A stretch of 64,000 nucleotides of DNA from Perca fluviatilis. Lineage: Eukaryota > Chordata > Actinopteri > Perciformes > Percidae. How positions within the stretch are numbered: the stretch's first letter is position 1; each line of letters opens with the position of its first letter. Shown here one piece after another: positions 46,038 through 57,545 of this stretch. The notes beneath the pieces were generated by a model. It made no database searches. It saw only the letters and a list, made by a program, of their open reading frames with translations, and was not told the DNA's origin. The stretch spans positions 18,038,308 through 18,102,307 of the forward strand of contig NC_053120.1 in the NCBI RefSeq assembly GCF_010015445.1, in the 5' to 3' direction. The translations under genes and the position numbers were made by a program.

Positions 46038-46490
46038 GATCTTTAAAGGAACACGCCGACTTATTGGGACTTTAGCTTATTCACCGTAACTCCCAAAGTT
46101 AGACGAGTCCCTACATACCCTTCTCATCTCCGTGCGTGTTGTAACTCTGTCCGACAGCCCCACCGGTAGCTTAGCCTAGCACAGATCCTGGAGGTAACGG
46201 GTTCCAACTAGCCTACTGCGCCAAATAAGTGACAAAATAATGCCAACATGTTCCTATTTACATGTTGTGATGTGTACAGTCACAGCGTGTACAAATAACA
46301 AGGTCACATGAGACACAGCCATCTTCTAAACTGGGAAATATATTCTCAGAAAGGCGAAGCACTGCTACTTCTGCTACTTGGGTGAAGTGATATGCTTGCA
46401 GCACCTGAGAACCCTGAGCAGAGAGTAGCAATGCTTTGCCTTTCTCAGAATATAGTTCCCAATTTATATACAGTTAGAAGATGGCTCTGG
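46038..46490. repeat. Interspersed repeat with internal fold-back
   Basis: Starts TTAAAGGAACACGCCGACTT, which I recall from a common percomorph repeat. Its right part is palindromic: 46317-46368 (AGCCATCTTCTAAACTGGGA ... GCACTGCTAC) is the imperfect reverse complement of 46424-46486 (GTAGCAATGC ... AGATGGCT). Confidence 0.7.
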
Positions 46491-47594
46491 TCGTGGGAAA
46501 CAGCTTGGAGGTAAGGCAGTGGAGGACAGTGATAGCTGTGTTGTAAGGAGACAAAGAGAATAGAGTGCAAGTGGTTGCATCAGTGTTTGATGAGTGTTGA
46601 CGCGTCATGGAGCTGAGTGGACTCACAGGAGATTGCAGTGCTTTGCTATTTCCAGACTCTGGTTGAGATAAGATGAACATGGAAGTCTCTTCAGCATATC
46701 CTCTGGATAGACCATCTGGAGTCTTCCCACCTTCAGTTCTACATTCTCACATTCAGTTCTACATTGTCACATCATAATAGTATCTTTGATTTATGTGAAT
46801 GGTTATCCGACAAACTCATAAAAACAATTATTGTTCAGAAAATAGTCAATTCATCAAATGCTAGGCACTTCTACATTGTAATGGCAATTTTTGTGAGTAC
46901 ACAGTAAACAAGTAACAAATAAATCAGCAAGTTGTTCAAATTTCCCAAGGTGGATATTTTATAGTCACTTCTTGGAGAGATTAGCTTTTCATTTGACCAC
47001 AAAACACTAAAGTAAATGACTGATACTATGGTTGCACCTCAGTCTCAAAACTTTTAACACAATCTGTTGTATTGAACCATAACAGGATTCTCTGTACACA
47101 GAGCAGCCTCTGCATAGTTTTTGCTGTTAACCCTTGAGGCTAGCCATGCTGCTGGTATGGCTCCTAAGATTGATTAAACGGCAATCGTTGAGGCAGAGGG
47201 CTCCGGAGCCTGAGGTTATGTATTCACAAATCGCCCAGATCCCCGAGGCTGAGGGCAGCCAGAATTGCAGGTCTTATCCAGGCCCTAACGGCATTATGTC
47301 ATCAGCCTCTCAGAAAGACCAATAAAGGTTGCAGTTTCATTTTACTGATATTGCCTTTTCGTTTTGTGTGCAAGCATGATATGTGATTTAAATTTAGTGT
47401 ATTCTTAGAGGCTGTGTAGTGACCTCAAAGAAGGGCTGCAATTACCGGTATCATTGAATGCTGCAGTGTGCGCAATCTAGCCTGTTGAATGTTTTGTGTG
47501 GCCCAAAAATATACCATTGGGATATATCAGCTTAAGAACTTTGCTTAAGAACTAAAACTTTATTTACTTTTTATTGTATTGCAAAATGGGTGTA
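46491..47594. other. No recognisable gene
   Basis: Short frames only, with no motifs. Confidence 0.45.
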
Positions 47595-47598
47595 TTAA

Positions 47599-48633
47599 AG
47601 GTCCAATATGTAATACTGACAGCTAGCATTTAAAATAGTTACTGCAATCTAAATTCAAAATACTGGACAGAGTCGGCTCCCCCGCCCCCTCCTACCCAGA
47701 CTCGAAGTTCACAGAGGTTGCTAGGTTGAGAATACAGCATCAATATTGCTAGACACTAGTCTCACATAGCCAGACATTACTCCACAGCACAGCGGAGTAG
47801 CTAACGTTAGATGCTGGCTATGTTGACAGTCATAAAAGCCTGTGCTCACGGCGACCTCTGTATCTGATTGACAACCAACCTATCTCGGCTTAAAATTACG
47901 GCAACAGCCGCTAAAAACACCACTTCCTCCCCGTCCTCTCTACCCAAATGGCAAACACACTTTCTCGGAAAAAAATTCTGTCAAAAGCCTCTAAAAACAC
48001 CACTACCTCGCCAATCTCCCTCCATGACTGACACACTTTCTCGACTTAAAATTACAGAAACAACCGCTTAAAACTCATGGTCCTCTCTACTGATTTACAG
48101 CCCCCCTTTCTTAGCTTAAAATTACTCACTGTTTGTCGGCTACGGCCGTTGAACAGGCTACACGTTGTAAACAGCCATGGCCCGCTTGCCTGGTCCTCTG
48201 GTAACGTTAGCAGTTATGGCGTGACCAGTCGGGATCACTTCACTGGCTGTGCCTCAATTGTTTTGCGAGTAACTAACTCGAGTAATTTTATGCTATAAAA
48301 TTCAATGTGAGTACACAAATGTTGAAATGACTGAAAATGCCTGTCCCAAGTAGCCGTGATGAATTAGCCTGAAGCTAATGCTTACTTAGCGTTACATCTC
48401 TGGTCATGCAACTGTTAGAAACATGCAGAGTTATTTTTAGCTTGGGTAGAATCTATCTCCATGTATCCCATTGTTTGTGTGCTGCCTCCATGGCTGTACT
48501 ACAGCTGAAGCATAGTGAAAGCTGTAAACAGCTGAAAACATAGTATTTCAGCTTAGCATGTTACCTTAATATCTGATGACATAATATAATCATTTTTGGA
48601 TTTAATACAGTAAATATATTACATATTGCACGT
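47599..48633. mobile_element. TTAA-flanked MITE (1035 bp)
   Basis: TTAA is at 47595-47598 and 48634-48637. The ends AGGTCCAATATGTAATA and TATTACATATTGCACGT are inverted repeats, placing it with piggyBac/Kolobok-type TTAA elements. About 47870-48105 contains three to four imperfect tandem units of about 70-80 bp sharing TTTCTCG/TATCTCG, AAAATTAC and CCGCTAAAAACACCAC. No transposase frame is present. Confidence 0.82.
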
Positions 48634-48637
48634 TTAA

Positions 48638-49399
48638 GACTGTGAGTCACAAGCTCTATCATGTAGTTAAACAGTATAGTATAACAATAGCCTTTTCTCA
48701 GAATAACTTTGATTTTGGTCTATGTAAGATTTAATTTCCTGTGTTTGAAAATGTGTTTTTGCTACAAGTTTTGGCTTTCCCTGATGACAAAATGGCTTTC
48801 ATCACTTTTGCGACTTTGCAAAAATGTATTCTTTTAAAATATTTTGAATCTCTAATGATAAGAAGCCATTTCTAGGGGGAAAAATGCTATAATTCTTTTG
48901 GCAAAATGCATTTTTGTTTTTAATAAGGAAGACTCCAAACTTGTGATTTCAACCCTATTAATTTAATTTTGTCCCTTGTGTTTGCTTGTGGTGTGTTGTC
49001 ATTGTTGATCGGTGAATGTGAGCAGAGGTCGCCACAGCCGGAACACCTTATTATCGGGAACACCTGGGCACAGTGAGCCTTTACTTCAATCGTTGCTTAA
49101 TATGTCACAGACATATGGACACTGACTGGGTTTTACTAAAACGAGCTACGTTTTGTGTATAATGAAGGATAAAACCATAACTTGTGTCCTACCTGTCACA
49201 TTAGTAACATTATTGATCTGTCTATATATAAATAGCAAATGTCCCTTGCCTCTAAACAAACCACTTTCTTTGAAGCATTAACTCACCGTCACTTAGTAAC
49301 ACCGCAGATGGTGTGCACTGACACACAGATGTCATACACACGTGAGGAGTCAATGCATGTTTGATAGACTGCATAATTGTGCCTCTGTGAAATCTCTGG

Positions 49400-49400
<1 letters not shown>
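48638..49400. other. No recognisable gene
   Basis: AT-rich spacer. Nothing recognisable is seen. Confidence 0.45.
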
Positions 49401-49449
<49 letters not shown>

Positions 49450-49472
49450 GTGCATGTGTGCATGTGTGCATA
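49401..49472. repeat. (TG)n microsatellite
   Basis: About 22 uninterrupted TG units followed by GTGTGCAT-type imperfect units. It generates the N-terminus of a spurious 178-codon ORF (49406-49942) with no domain. Confidence 0.97.
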
Positions 49473-49907
49473 CGGATGACTGCATAAATGTAGTGTTGAT
49501 GTACTGCAGGAGCTGCATGCATGACTCCATGTTACAAGGTCAGCTGCAGGGCAAGTGTGTGATAACAGAGGTTTGGTGCTATATCTGTGTGTTTACATGT
49601 GCATCGACAGTTCAGTACAAATGCTTTTACTTTTTCAAGTCAAACTCCACATGGCCTTTCTCTAACTGCCTGTATGTTATTGCTTTATTTGCACTTGCCA
49701 ATTGCCAGCACTGCTTTGATAAAGTACACCAGAGAGAACCATGCCTTAAAAAGCAACCAAAACTGGACCTGAAAAAACTCTTCATACACAGGATTTTCCT
49801 GGCTCAGAATGGGCTTTTGGGGCGGGGACTACGCACGACAGTAAGCATGATCGGTTCGCGTACAGTAAAGGCGATGAGTCTGTGTTACCTTATCATACAG
49901 ATTCTTT
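49473..49907. other. No recognisable gene
   Basis: Covered by the microsatellite-initiated chance frame. No motif is seen. Confidence 0.4.
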
Positions 49908-50078
49908 TTTACCTTTATTTGACAGGTCAGCTGAAGACATGAAAGGGGAGAGAGAGAGGGGGGAATGACATGCAGCAAAGGGCCGCAGGTCAGAGTCGAA
50001 CCTGGGCCCGCTGCGTTGAGGAGTAAACCTCTATATATGGGCGCCCGCTCTACCAACTGAGCGATCCGGGCGCCCATA
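49908..50078 (-). mobile_element. tRNA-derived SINE, minus strand (youngest-looking copy)
   Basis: On the minus strand an A-box-like TCGCTCAGTTGG (50053-50064) and a B-box GGTTCGACTCT (49992-50002) precede GGCCCTTTGCTGCATGTCAT and a CCCC/CT-rich tail. The complement of the 3' A-rich tail appears as a T-run near 49905. Same family as 38286-38477. Confidence 0.88.
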
Positions 50079-51053
50079 GAAAATGTAATAAACAAAAATG
50101 TTGATTACACTTGAGTAAATGAAACCTGGACGATAAAACTGAGATAAGCGCTCCTATTCAAGTTTACGTCTGCTTTTCAAAGGTTGTTTGGTAAATTGCT
50201 ATTAAATACAGTCAAAGAAGATTTTAATTGCTATTTGTTATCTCAATTCTTATCATTTTGGTGCTGGTGATTTTCCTTTGGGGCTGGCTAAAACATCTGG
50301 GGGGGCGCCAAAAAATTCCTCTATGCAGGAAAAACACTGCATACCTAAAACTTGCAAAATGGAAATGGTGTAAACAATGTTGATAATGATAAAGCTGTAA
50401 AGAGACATGCATGTTCTGGCAAAAAGTTGCACAGTTGTTTTTTTATTTTTTATATGAAATCTTTACAGCATTTTGCTTCATCAGGAGTCTGTATTTGTGT
50501 CTTTTTCAAAAAGTTCTCTAAATTAAATGACAAAAAAAACATTGTTTGTCCATGCCCTCTACAACCCAGAGAAACATTTTCTGACCTGATGCCCCTATTG
50601 TTACAAATCACTGTTTAAAAGTAAAAGTTTTATGATGATATAATGCTATGGTTAATGTTTGATTAGGTTTAGGGAAATATCACAGTTTGGATTAAATTAT
50701 GCTTTTTGTTAGGGAAAAATCGTGCTTTTGGTTAAAATGCCTACATCACTAAGGTTACAGGACCTCCGTCGCCTTGGTTACAAGAAGGATTTGTTACTTG
50801 AAAATACAAATGTGTCGTTTTGGGGCATTGACTGAAATGACTGATGCTGCCATTCTTCTTGGGAGGACAGTATTGTCTTTTTGGCCATACTGTACAATTA
50901 GAAGGGCAACAACATTTAATGGTGGGTGGCATGACTGCAAATCTTCAACTGCATTTAATTCCATGAATGATCAGGTGTAAAATAAAAGGCACAACATTCG
51001 AAATTAAATGCAGTACCCTAACATTTATGCTAGTCCCATTGCAGACATCAAAA
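50079..51053. other. Degenerate repeat-like text, no gene
   Basis: Around 50640-50760 GGTTTAGGGAAA and TCGTGCTTTTGGTTAAAAT resemble the core of an old percomorph repeat; boundaries are unclear. No coding motif is present. Confidence 0.4.
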
Positions 51054-51061
51054 CTAGAAAC

Positions 51062-51805
51062 TAGTGCTGTCAAACAATTAAAATATTTAATCGCGATTAA
51101 ACGCATTGTCATTGTTAACTCGAAATTAATCACAATTAATTGCACATTTTTATCTATTCTAAATGTCCCTTGATTTCTTTTTGTCCCACTATTTCTTCTC
51201 ATTTTAATGCTCTTATCAACATGGAAAAGTGGATTGGCTTGCTTTGTGCAAATGTTTTTTTTTTTATTGAAAACAACACTGGCATATACTGTAGTGTTCA
51301 ATTTCACACTAACATTCTCACTTGGACCCATTTAGCTATGGCTGCAGTAAGTTTGTTCTTAGTTGTGGTATCCATGTGCTTCTGTCTGAAGTCATCCATT
51401 GTCGCCTGGCTTTGATGAGGGGGCGGAGAATTCGCATCAGCTGTGTGTTTGGCCATCAAGTGGTATTTCAGACTGGACGTGCTGCGATGATAGCTCAGTT
51501 CACAACAACAAAATGGAACCATTTGGCAACTTCCCATTCAGAATCTTATTGGCATCCATTTCGGCGTCTCGCGCTCGGGATCCACTAAAAACGTGCGCCG
51601 GGCCTGTTGTTTTGTTTTCCGGTCTAGCTAGATCCGGTGTGGTGTTGTAGTTTTTCTAACGTTATTAGTTGTTGCAACAGCATGTGAAAAAAAACTACAG
51701 AGTTTGCTAGGCCAAAAAGAACGTTAATCTCGTGCTAAAAAGAATTACGCTGTTAAAATGGGTTTGCGTTAACGCCGTTAATAACGTGTTTAACTGACAG
51801 CACTA
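51062..51805 (-). mobile_element. hAT transposon, internally deleted (744 bp)
   Basis: The ends TAGTGCTGTCAAAC and TAACTGACAGCACTA are inverted repeats leading to TTAATCGCG/GTTAACGCC-type subterminal text. A perfect 8-bp duplication, CTAGAAAC, lies at 51054-51061 and 51806-51813. A BED finger survives on the minus strand. Confidence 0.93.
51304..51590 (-). pseudogene. BED finger and N-terminal segment of a hAT transposase
   Basis: The minus-strand frame reads CCELSYHRSTSSLKYHLMAK then H, a BED finger with C and H-x4-H ligands. It is followed by TMDDFRQKHMDTTTKNKLTA and AIAKWV, the start of the hAT transposase core. Upstream, NGKLPNGS lies in another frame from an ATG in the 51540-51565 region, so an indel separates the start from the finger and distorts the first Cys pair. 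The frame ends at 51304 with the catalytic region missing. Confidence 0.85.
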
Positions 51806-51813
51806 CTAGAAAC

Positions 51814-53193
51814 AGAGATTTTTTTATTCATTTATTTCAAAGACAAATATTAGGAATTTCCTTCCCATTTATGGAACGTACACCCATATGTCTCTGAAAC
51901 TTTTCTCCTTATGCACCTGTTTCCCATCGATCCATCTAGTTGCCTTCCAGACAAGGTCTTTCAAGGTTTTCTTATCCCCACTACTTTTAGGATAAGCAGT
52001 AGATTTGGGGATTTTAAATATGCCAATACCAGCTTTCACTTCCTGCCCCCCTTTTTTCCTCTTTCACATATCTCACCTCAATATTTTTTCCCAAAGATGG
52101 CTGGGAGCTACATCCAGGTCTCTGACTGGATTGAAATTTATTATGGCAGTTGCAACAAAGCCAATAGCCTTCCACTAACAACATCCAAGTGCAGATTTTT
52201 TCCATCTGCCTTCAGTAGAAAACGTCACTCCAGTGAACAGATTTATAAGTTCTTCCATAGGCTCACAGTGTGGCCTGCACCTATGCTATCCAAACTCACA
52301 CAGGAAACTGATTTGAGACATCCCTCGCTCTAAATGAAGCACCTAATCAATCAAAGGGGGGTAATAATGTCAAGGTCTTCTAGCAATGCCTCAGTGTGAA
52401 CGAATGTGATGCATTCCTGCATATTTGTATCTGTAAGGCAGCGAGGCTAGGAGTAACACAATCTCCAGGAAAGTGGAAGGGAAATAAGGGGTTGAGGCGG
52501 GGCTGAAGAGACAACAGGACAGTGTGGGTTAAAAAGAAAAAGAAAAAAAATAAGGAAGGCAGGCTGGGAAAGCGGGTTAGGAGGAAGACTATCAGTGACC
52601 CTATCCCTAGACACTTCCACTGCTGTATCTGCGGTTTGTCTCTGGAGAGGCAAGGTGCCTGGACACTGCATTCCCAGGGAAAAGGGGAGATTAACATTCT
52701 TTGGATGCTACAGTATGGAGAGTTATGAGAGAGGTGGTGCCATGGGAGTTCACTTTTTACTAACAGGATGTAATGGAGAGGAGGGTAGAAAATCTGATTT
52801 ACTCACCGTTTAACATTTGAAATACAGTATGACACTGATGTGAAAATAAGTGAAATCAGTCAATATACTGTGTTTTTCACATGTTTAAACAGATGTGTTT
52901 GCAAAAAAAAGTATTTTTAGTCAAGATTGCTTTATAATCTAAGTGGTTACCTTTGTTGTTATTTACAATTTCATCATTGATGGTATTGAGGTACACCTTG
53001 AAAAGAAGTGTGCGGATCCTCTCCCCGCACAAAAATGCAGCTGTCTAATTTTCATTTTCCAGCGCTCCTCAGCTGGCCACAGGAAGGGGAGCGGGGGTGG
53101 GGGTTTGTACTTGGTTAACACTGTCATGGAATGAAATATGGGTGTTTAAAAGGAAAGTGTTGTGACATACTATACCACACTGAGTAAGCCACG
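51814..53193. other. No recognisable gene
   Basis: The 140-codon frame at 51911-52333 and the opposed frames at 52380-52813 have no motifs. Confidence 0.45.
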
Positions 53194-53197
53194 GTGT

Positions 53198-53229
<32 letters not shown>
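53194..53229. repeat. (GT)n microsatellite
   Basis: About 17 GT units with one TATG interruption. Confidence 0.95.
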
Positions 53230-53820
53230 CTAATGACATAGGATGGCCACTGTCTGTCTGTTTGCCCTCCCACTATTTCCTATGAGCTCGTCTGTGCTGG
53301 CAGGACAAAAGACTCCTTCAGTGGCTCTGTCTGCCGGTCAGCAGAGGCTTTGTCTGCGAGACGGTGATGCCTGTGTGTGCGCACACATATTTATATGGGA
53401 TACGCATCCTTTTAAATGTAATAAATTACCATAAAATAAATGACCATATGCAGACAAGTAAAGGTATCTGACTGTTAATGTGAGGGTAAGTGGAGATTTT
53501 AAACCTTGAGAGAGACGATAATAATGCAAAGTGAGGATATTTCAGCATGTCTTCACTTCTTCAAAATGCTGTTTGAGGGTTAAGACTTTGTTTTAGGGTC
53601 AAGGTTAGAGTTATGTTAAGGTTAGGGTAAAAGATGAAGTTAGGCATGCAGTTTTGATGGTTAAGGTTCGGTTTAAGAGCTTGGGAATGCATGGTGTAAT
53701 GTGATTGAGGGTTCTCACATGTATAGTGTGAGCGACTTGTGAGTATCTCCTTGAAGTATGTCTGCCTAGATGAGTGTTTGTCCCACTATTGTTACTTTAT
53801 CTGTCTCTGTCCATTCTTGT

Positions 53821-53822
<2 letters not shown>
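53230..53822. other. No recognisable gene
   Basis: Contains GGTTAGGGT-type text at 53580-53680 that belongs to repeat-like sequence rather than a gene. Confidence 0.45.

Positions 53823-53905
<83 letters not shown>
53823..53905. repeat. (TG)n microsatellite
   Basis: About 41 uninterrupted TG units (83 bp). Confidence 0.98.
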
Positions 53906-53906
<1 letters not shown>

Positions 53907-55145
53907 TAGTTTTCAGTGAGTTTGGGTGTGGAGATGACACAGGCTGTCAGACTGTAAAACACTGTGAGGAGTCAGGGGAGGCGTGGGTCTGTTCTCAGAT
54001 GCTTCCCTCTATGACCTCGGACCATCATAAATCTCCTAATTCCCTCATTCCAGTGTCAAACGGAACAGCGCTCTCATGTGCTGGAAATTCCCCTGTTCCC
54101 GACTGCTAGAACAAATTCTACAGTAGCTCCACAACCAAAGCTTGTCTTCTGTAGTGCTGTTGTAATCTGTCAGGGGCATACAGTCATCAGTGACCTTTAC
54201 TGGCCACTATAAATAAACAACGGGACTAGCAACTATGTCTGTTGTCTTCTATCGTCCCCTTGTGCTACAGTAGATGGACGCAAACAAAGAGTAGGTGTGC
54301 TACTTAAAACAAAGGTCTACAGAAAGTGACATAATAGTGCAAAATATTCAGAACGTTTTTGATAAAGCTTATAATTTGTCATACCATGGTGGCTCAGTTA
54401 AGGCAACCTTCTGGTCCAATCAGAAAGCTTCCATATTGGGCAAAGTAAAAAAAAAAAGAAAACGTCCACAAATGTTTTAGAGGGAATAAATTGTGGCATA
54501 GTTCTGTTGTTAAATGTTTTCCTGTGCACTTATGAAAACATATTAGATGATAAAGCATGTGTGATAAGCTTCTGTCAGCTTAAATTGAATAACATATGGT
54601 GGCACTTTTTGGTTGCAATGCAGCAGTGGCTGCTGGCCATTGAGTAGTAGATAACAGCAGCAGTAACAATTAGACGTATTTAGCTGGGTGTTCAAATAGA
54701 CCTGTAATGTAAATGGTTGTGTGTTTGCAGCTCAGGTAGATCAGCTGTTTATCAGCTGATGAATGTGGCACTGAGACTATCAAATTTTACCTTTTGCTTT
54801 TTGTTTTGAGAACAAAGGTTTTGAGTCTTTGTAAGTAAAATGTACCACGGTGCCAGTTGTTGGTTTGTAGCTTTGTCTTCTATCAGTGAACTCAGTGAAA
54901 ACATGTAGGTGATTACTTAAGGGATTGAAAGTGTTTTGTCAACAAGTAGGGAGTTTTTATTCCAAAGTATATTGTGAGCCACATTGAGTCACTGGGACTG
55001 ATTAATAACCCCATCAACACCCTGCGTTATGTTCTTTGTTTGAGTCAAATGCTACTTATGGCCCTTATCCCAACCCACTGTAAAAGCTCCCTGGTAGCAG
55101 GGCATTTGGAACACCATGTCCATTGTCCAGGAAACAGTGTGCATT
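53906..55145. other. No recognisable gene
   Basis: AT-rich unique-looking DNA. Frames are short and motif-free. Confidence 0.45.
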
Positions 55146-55147
55146 TG

Positions 55148-55239
<92 letters not shown>
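55146..55239. repeat. (GT)n microsatellite
   Basis: About 94 bp of GT with one GCGT interruption near the start. It is the longest such tract in the window. Confidence 0.98.
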
Positions 55240-55240
<1 letters not shown>

Positions 55241-55930
55241 ATGTTCACGACAAATCACCCATTTGTGCGTGAGTGACAGCCTTTCAACTTGAGAATTTGT
55301 GAAAGGGCTACCACAAAATGTTGCTTTCCCAGGCACCGCAATCTTTAAATGGCAATTAAAACCCTTGAAAGGCCTGAAAAAGCAGAAAAGTGAGGATTAG
55401 TTTAGAAAAAGACAGAATGTGGCAACAAAGAGTCAGGAAATGAAGAAAAGAAAAGGAGGGAAGGGCCACTCAATTGAGAATGACATACCAGCGATCATGT
55501 TTCAACAAGATTTGCTGCTTTAATATAAACTCAATTAATTCCAGTGTAAGAGGAGTAACACTTTGTAACATGTGGACTTTACAGGGCAGCTTCAAAACCC
55601 ATATACCTGTTAACAGTGATCACTATCACCGCTCCATATCTGCTTTATTTGGTCTGGGATTTGATCACAAGTACTCTATCCCATGGCCCCGCCAGACGCT
55701 GGCAGCCAGGGAACCTACTTCCTCTCATGCTTCTGCTGCATTTATTAGCACGATTCATGGGGACTTGTGTGGAGATTTACTGCTCACTTCATCTTGAAAG
55801 CTTTTTTATTGTTGTAATGTTAACGCGAAAGAACATACGAAGTCCCAATGCGGGTGTATATCACATACGGGAGCCTTTCCTGGGAATTTAAACCCTGCGG
55901 TTTCTAATATGCACACACATATGAGGGATG
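55240..55930. other. No recognisable gene
   Basis: The overlapping frames at 55474-55797 and 55616-55891 share sequence and lack motifs. Confidence 0.4.

Positions 55931-56015
<85 letters not shown>
55931..56015. repeat. (CA)n microsatellite
   Basis: About 42 CA units, uninterrupted. Confidence 0.98.
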
Positions 56016-56016
<1 letters not shown>

Positions 56017-57021
56017 CTATACATCCGAGCCGCCCTTAAGGCAAGATACCACAGCTTCCTCAGGTCTGCAGGATTAAAATTAAGGCTTAATAATCATGTT
56101 ACTTTGTAGTTGGAGGATTAACCCTCTTTCTTCCCCCATTAATGGCACACACACTCCCAATAACACAAATACATATTAAGTAAGAGTGAATTAGGCATGC
56201 ACACACAACTAAAATTAAATATCTGAACAGGATCATTGAAAGTGAATTACCAAGCCACCCCAATGCACACTTATACCTTACTTCGGTTTGGGCCTGAGGC
56301 TTTACATCTCCTGAGCTTCAGAGGAATGTGCCGTGTAATGGAGTTATAGCAGGGCTGAGGGTGGTGAACTGGAGGCTGGATGGGTAGGAGGTGCCAGGAG
56401 GAGGGAGGTGAGGTGAGTATTTCTTCTAAACAGTCCCAATCTTGACAGGTCTCTCTTCCTGAGACCCGCCTCTGCCCAGCAACCAGCTAATATAGCACTG
56501 GATGAGAGAGACATTTTTTTGGTTGAAAGGGAGGTGAATAAGTGAATAAATTTGACAAAGGAGTTCATACACAGGAATTTAAAGTACCGGTGAATCGGGG
56601 TGGGGGATTGGGTGTGGTGGGTGGGTTGGGGGTTGAGCAGCATAAATGGAGCAAGCCCTTCGGGGAAACTGTCTCCTCGAAGCTGATCCCACTGAGTTTA
56701 ATCCTTGACATCACATGAGCAAAATCCCACCGCTGCCGCTACTGTCTCCTCCAGACGGCCTGTGGCTGTGGGTTTTATCAGCCCAAGGATGGAAGTGGGG
56801 CAGCAAGTCAGTGAATTCCTGCCTCAGTGCTTGCTCTGCGTTTTCTTGAATTGGATATTCTGTAGGGCATGGAATGGGCAGATAAGGTCATGGGAGGCCC
56901 CGTCACAGGTTGTAAACCACACCTGATATACATTCACAAGTGCCTTGCATGGGTGTTATGGATAATATAAATCTATTTATATAAAGAATCTATTCATTTT
57001 ATAATATAAATAATCTCTTTA
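56016..57021. other. No recognisable gene
   Basis: Includes a G-rich run near 56595-56640 (GGGGTGGGGGATTGGG and similar) but no coding motif. Confidence 0.45.
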
Positions 57022-57153
57022 TGTGTATATATGTATATATATATATATGTGTATATATGTATATATGTGTATATGTGTGTGTATGTATATATATATATAT
57101 ATATGTGTATATATATATATATGTGTATATATATATATGTGTGTATATATATA

Positions 57154-57200
<47 letters not shown>

Positions 57201-57218
57201 TGTGTGTGTGTGTGTGTG
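57022..57218. repeat. Compound (TA)n/(TATG)n/(GT)n microsatellite
   Basis: About 197 bp of alternating purine-pyrimidine: TATA runs punctuated by GTGTATATATG units, ending in a (TG)9 block. All overlapping Tyr/Ile ORFs are artefacts. Confidence 0.97.
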
Positions 57219-57395
57219 TAAGTGTAAGTAAAAAAGAAAACAGACTAAAGCATTTCTCATTTTAAAAAAAACACAAATTGGTGGAAAGGACTAACCATCC
57301 ATCTCTTACTTAACACACTGAATTTTTTCTTTCTTCAGTCTTTGGTTCTGGACAGGGTTATGATATTGTTAGGTATCTTATTGGGCTTTTGCTAC

Positions 57396-57545
57396 CCTTT
57401 GTTAGGCAGGAGACAGTAGAAATGCACAAGAAACATGGGGAAAATATGGGATGACATACAACAAAGGTCCCTAGCTGGATTTGAACCACAGATATTGCAA
57501 TTATATAGTCTGCTTCCTAAACCCCTTGGCCACCAGGTTACCTTG
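57396..57545 (-). mobile_element. Old copy of the tRNA-derived SINE, minus strand
   Basis: The body is degraded, but the minus-strand A-box TGGCCAAGGGG (57522-57532) and B-box GGTTCAAATCC (57477-57487) both fit consensus. They are followed by GGGACCTTTGTTGTATGTCA, the diverged equivalent of the family's GGCCCTTTGCTGCATGTCAT. Confidence 0.7.

Noticed and set aside
49406..49942. 178-codon ORF, the longest in the window
   Set aside because: Starts in a TG microsatellite and ends in a SINE; the middle has no recognisable domain.
53580..53660. GGTTAGGGT-like text suggesting interstitial telomere repeats
   Set aside because: Only isolated TTAGGG-like hexamers, no tandem array. It fits old interspersed-repeat text better.
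55045..55336. His-Thr and Cys-Val repeat ORFs over CA/GT tracts (also near 10635-10896, 53774-54109, 55806-56109, 56994-57265)
   Set aside because: Translations of dinucleotide repeats, not coding sequence.
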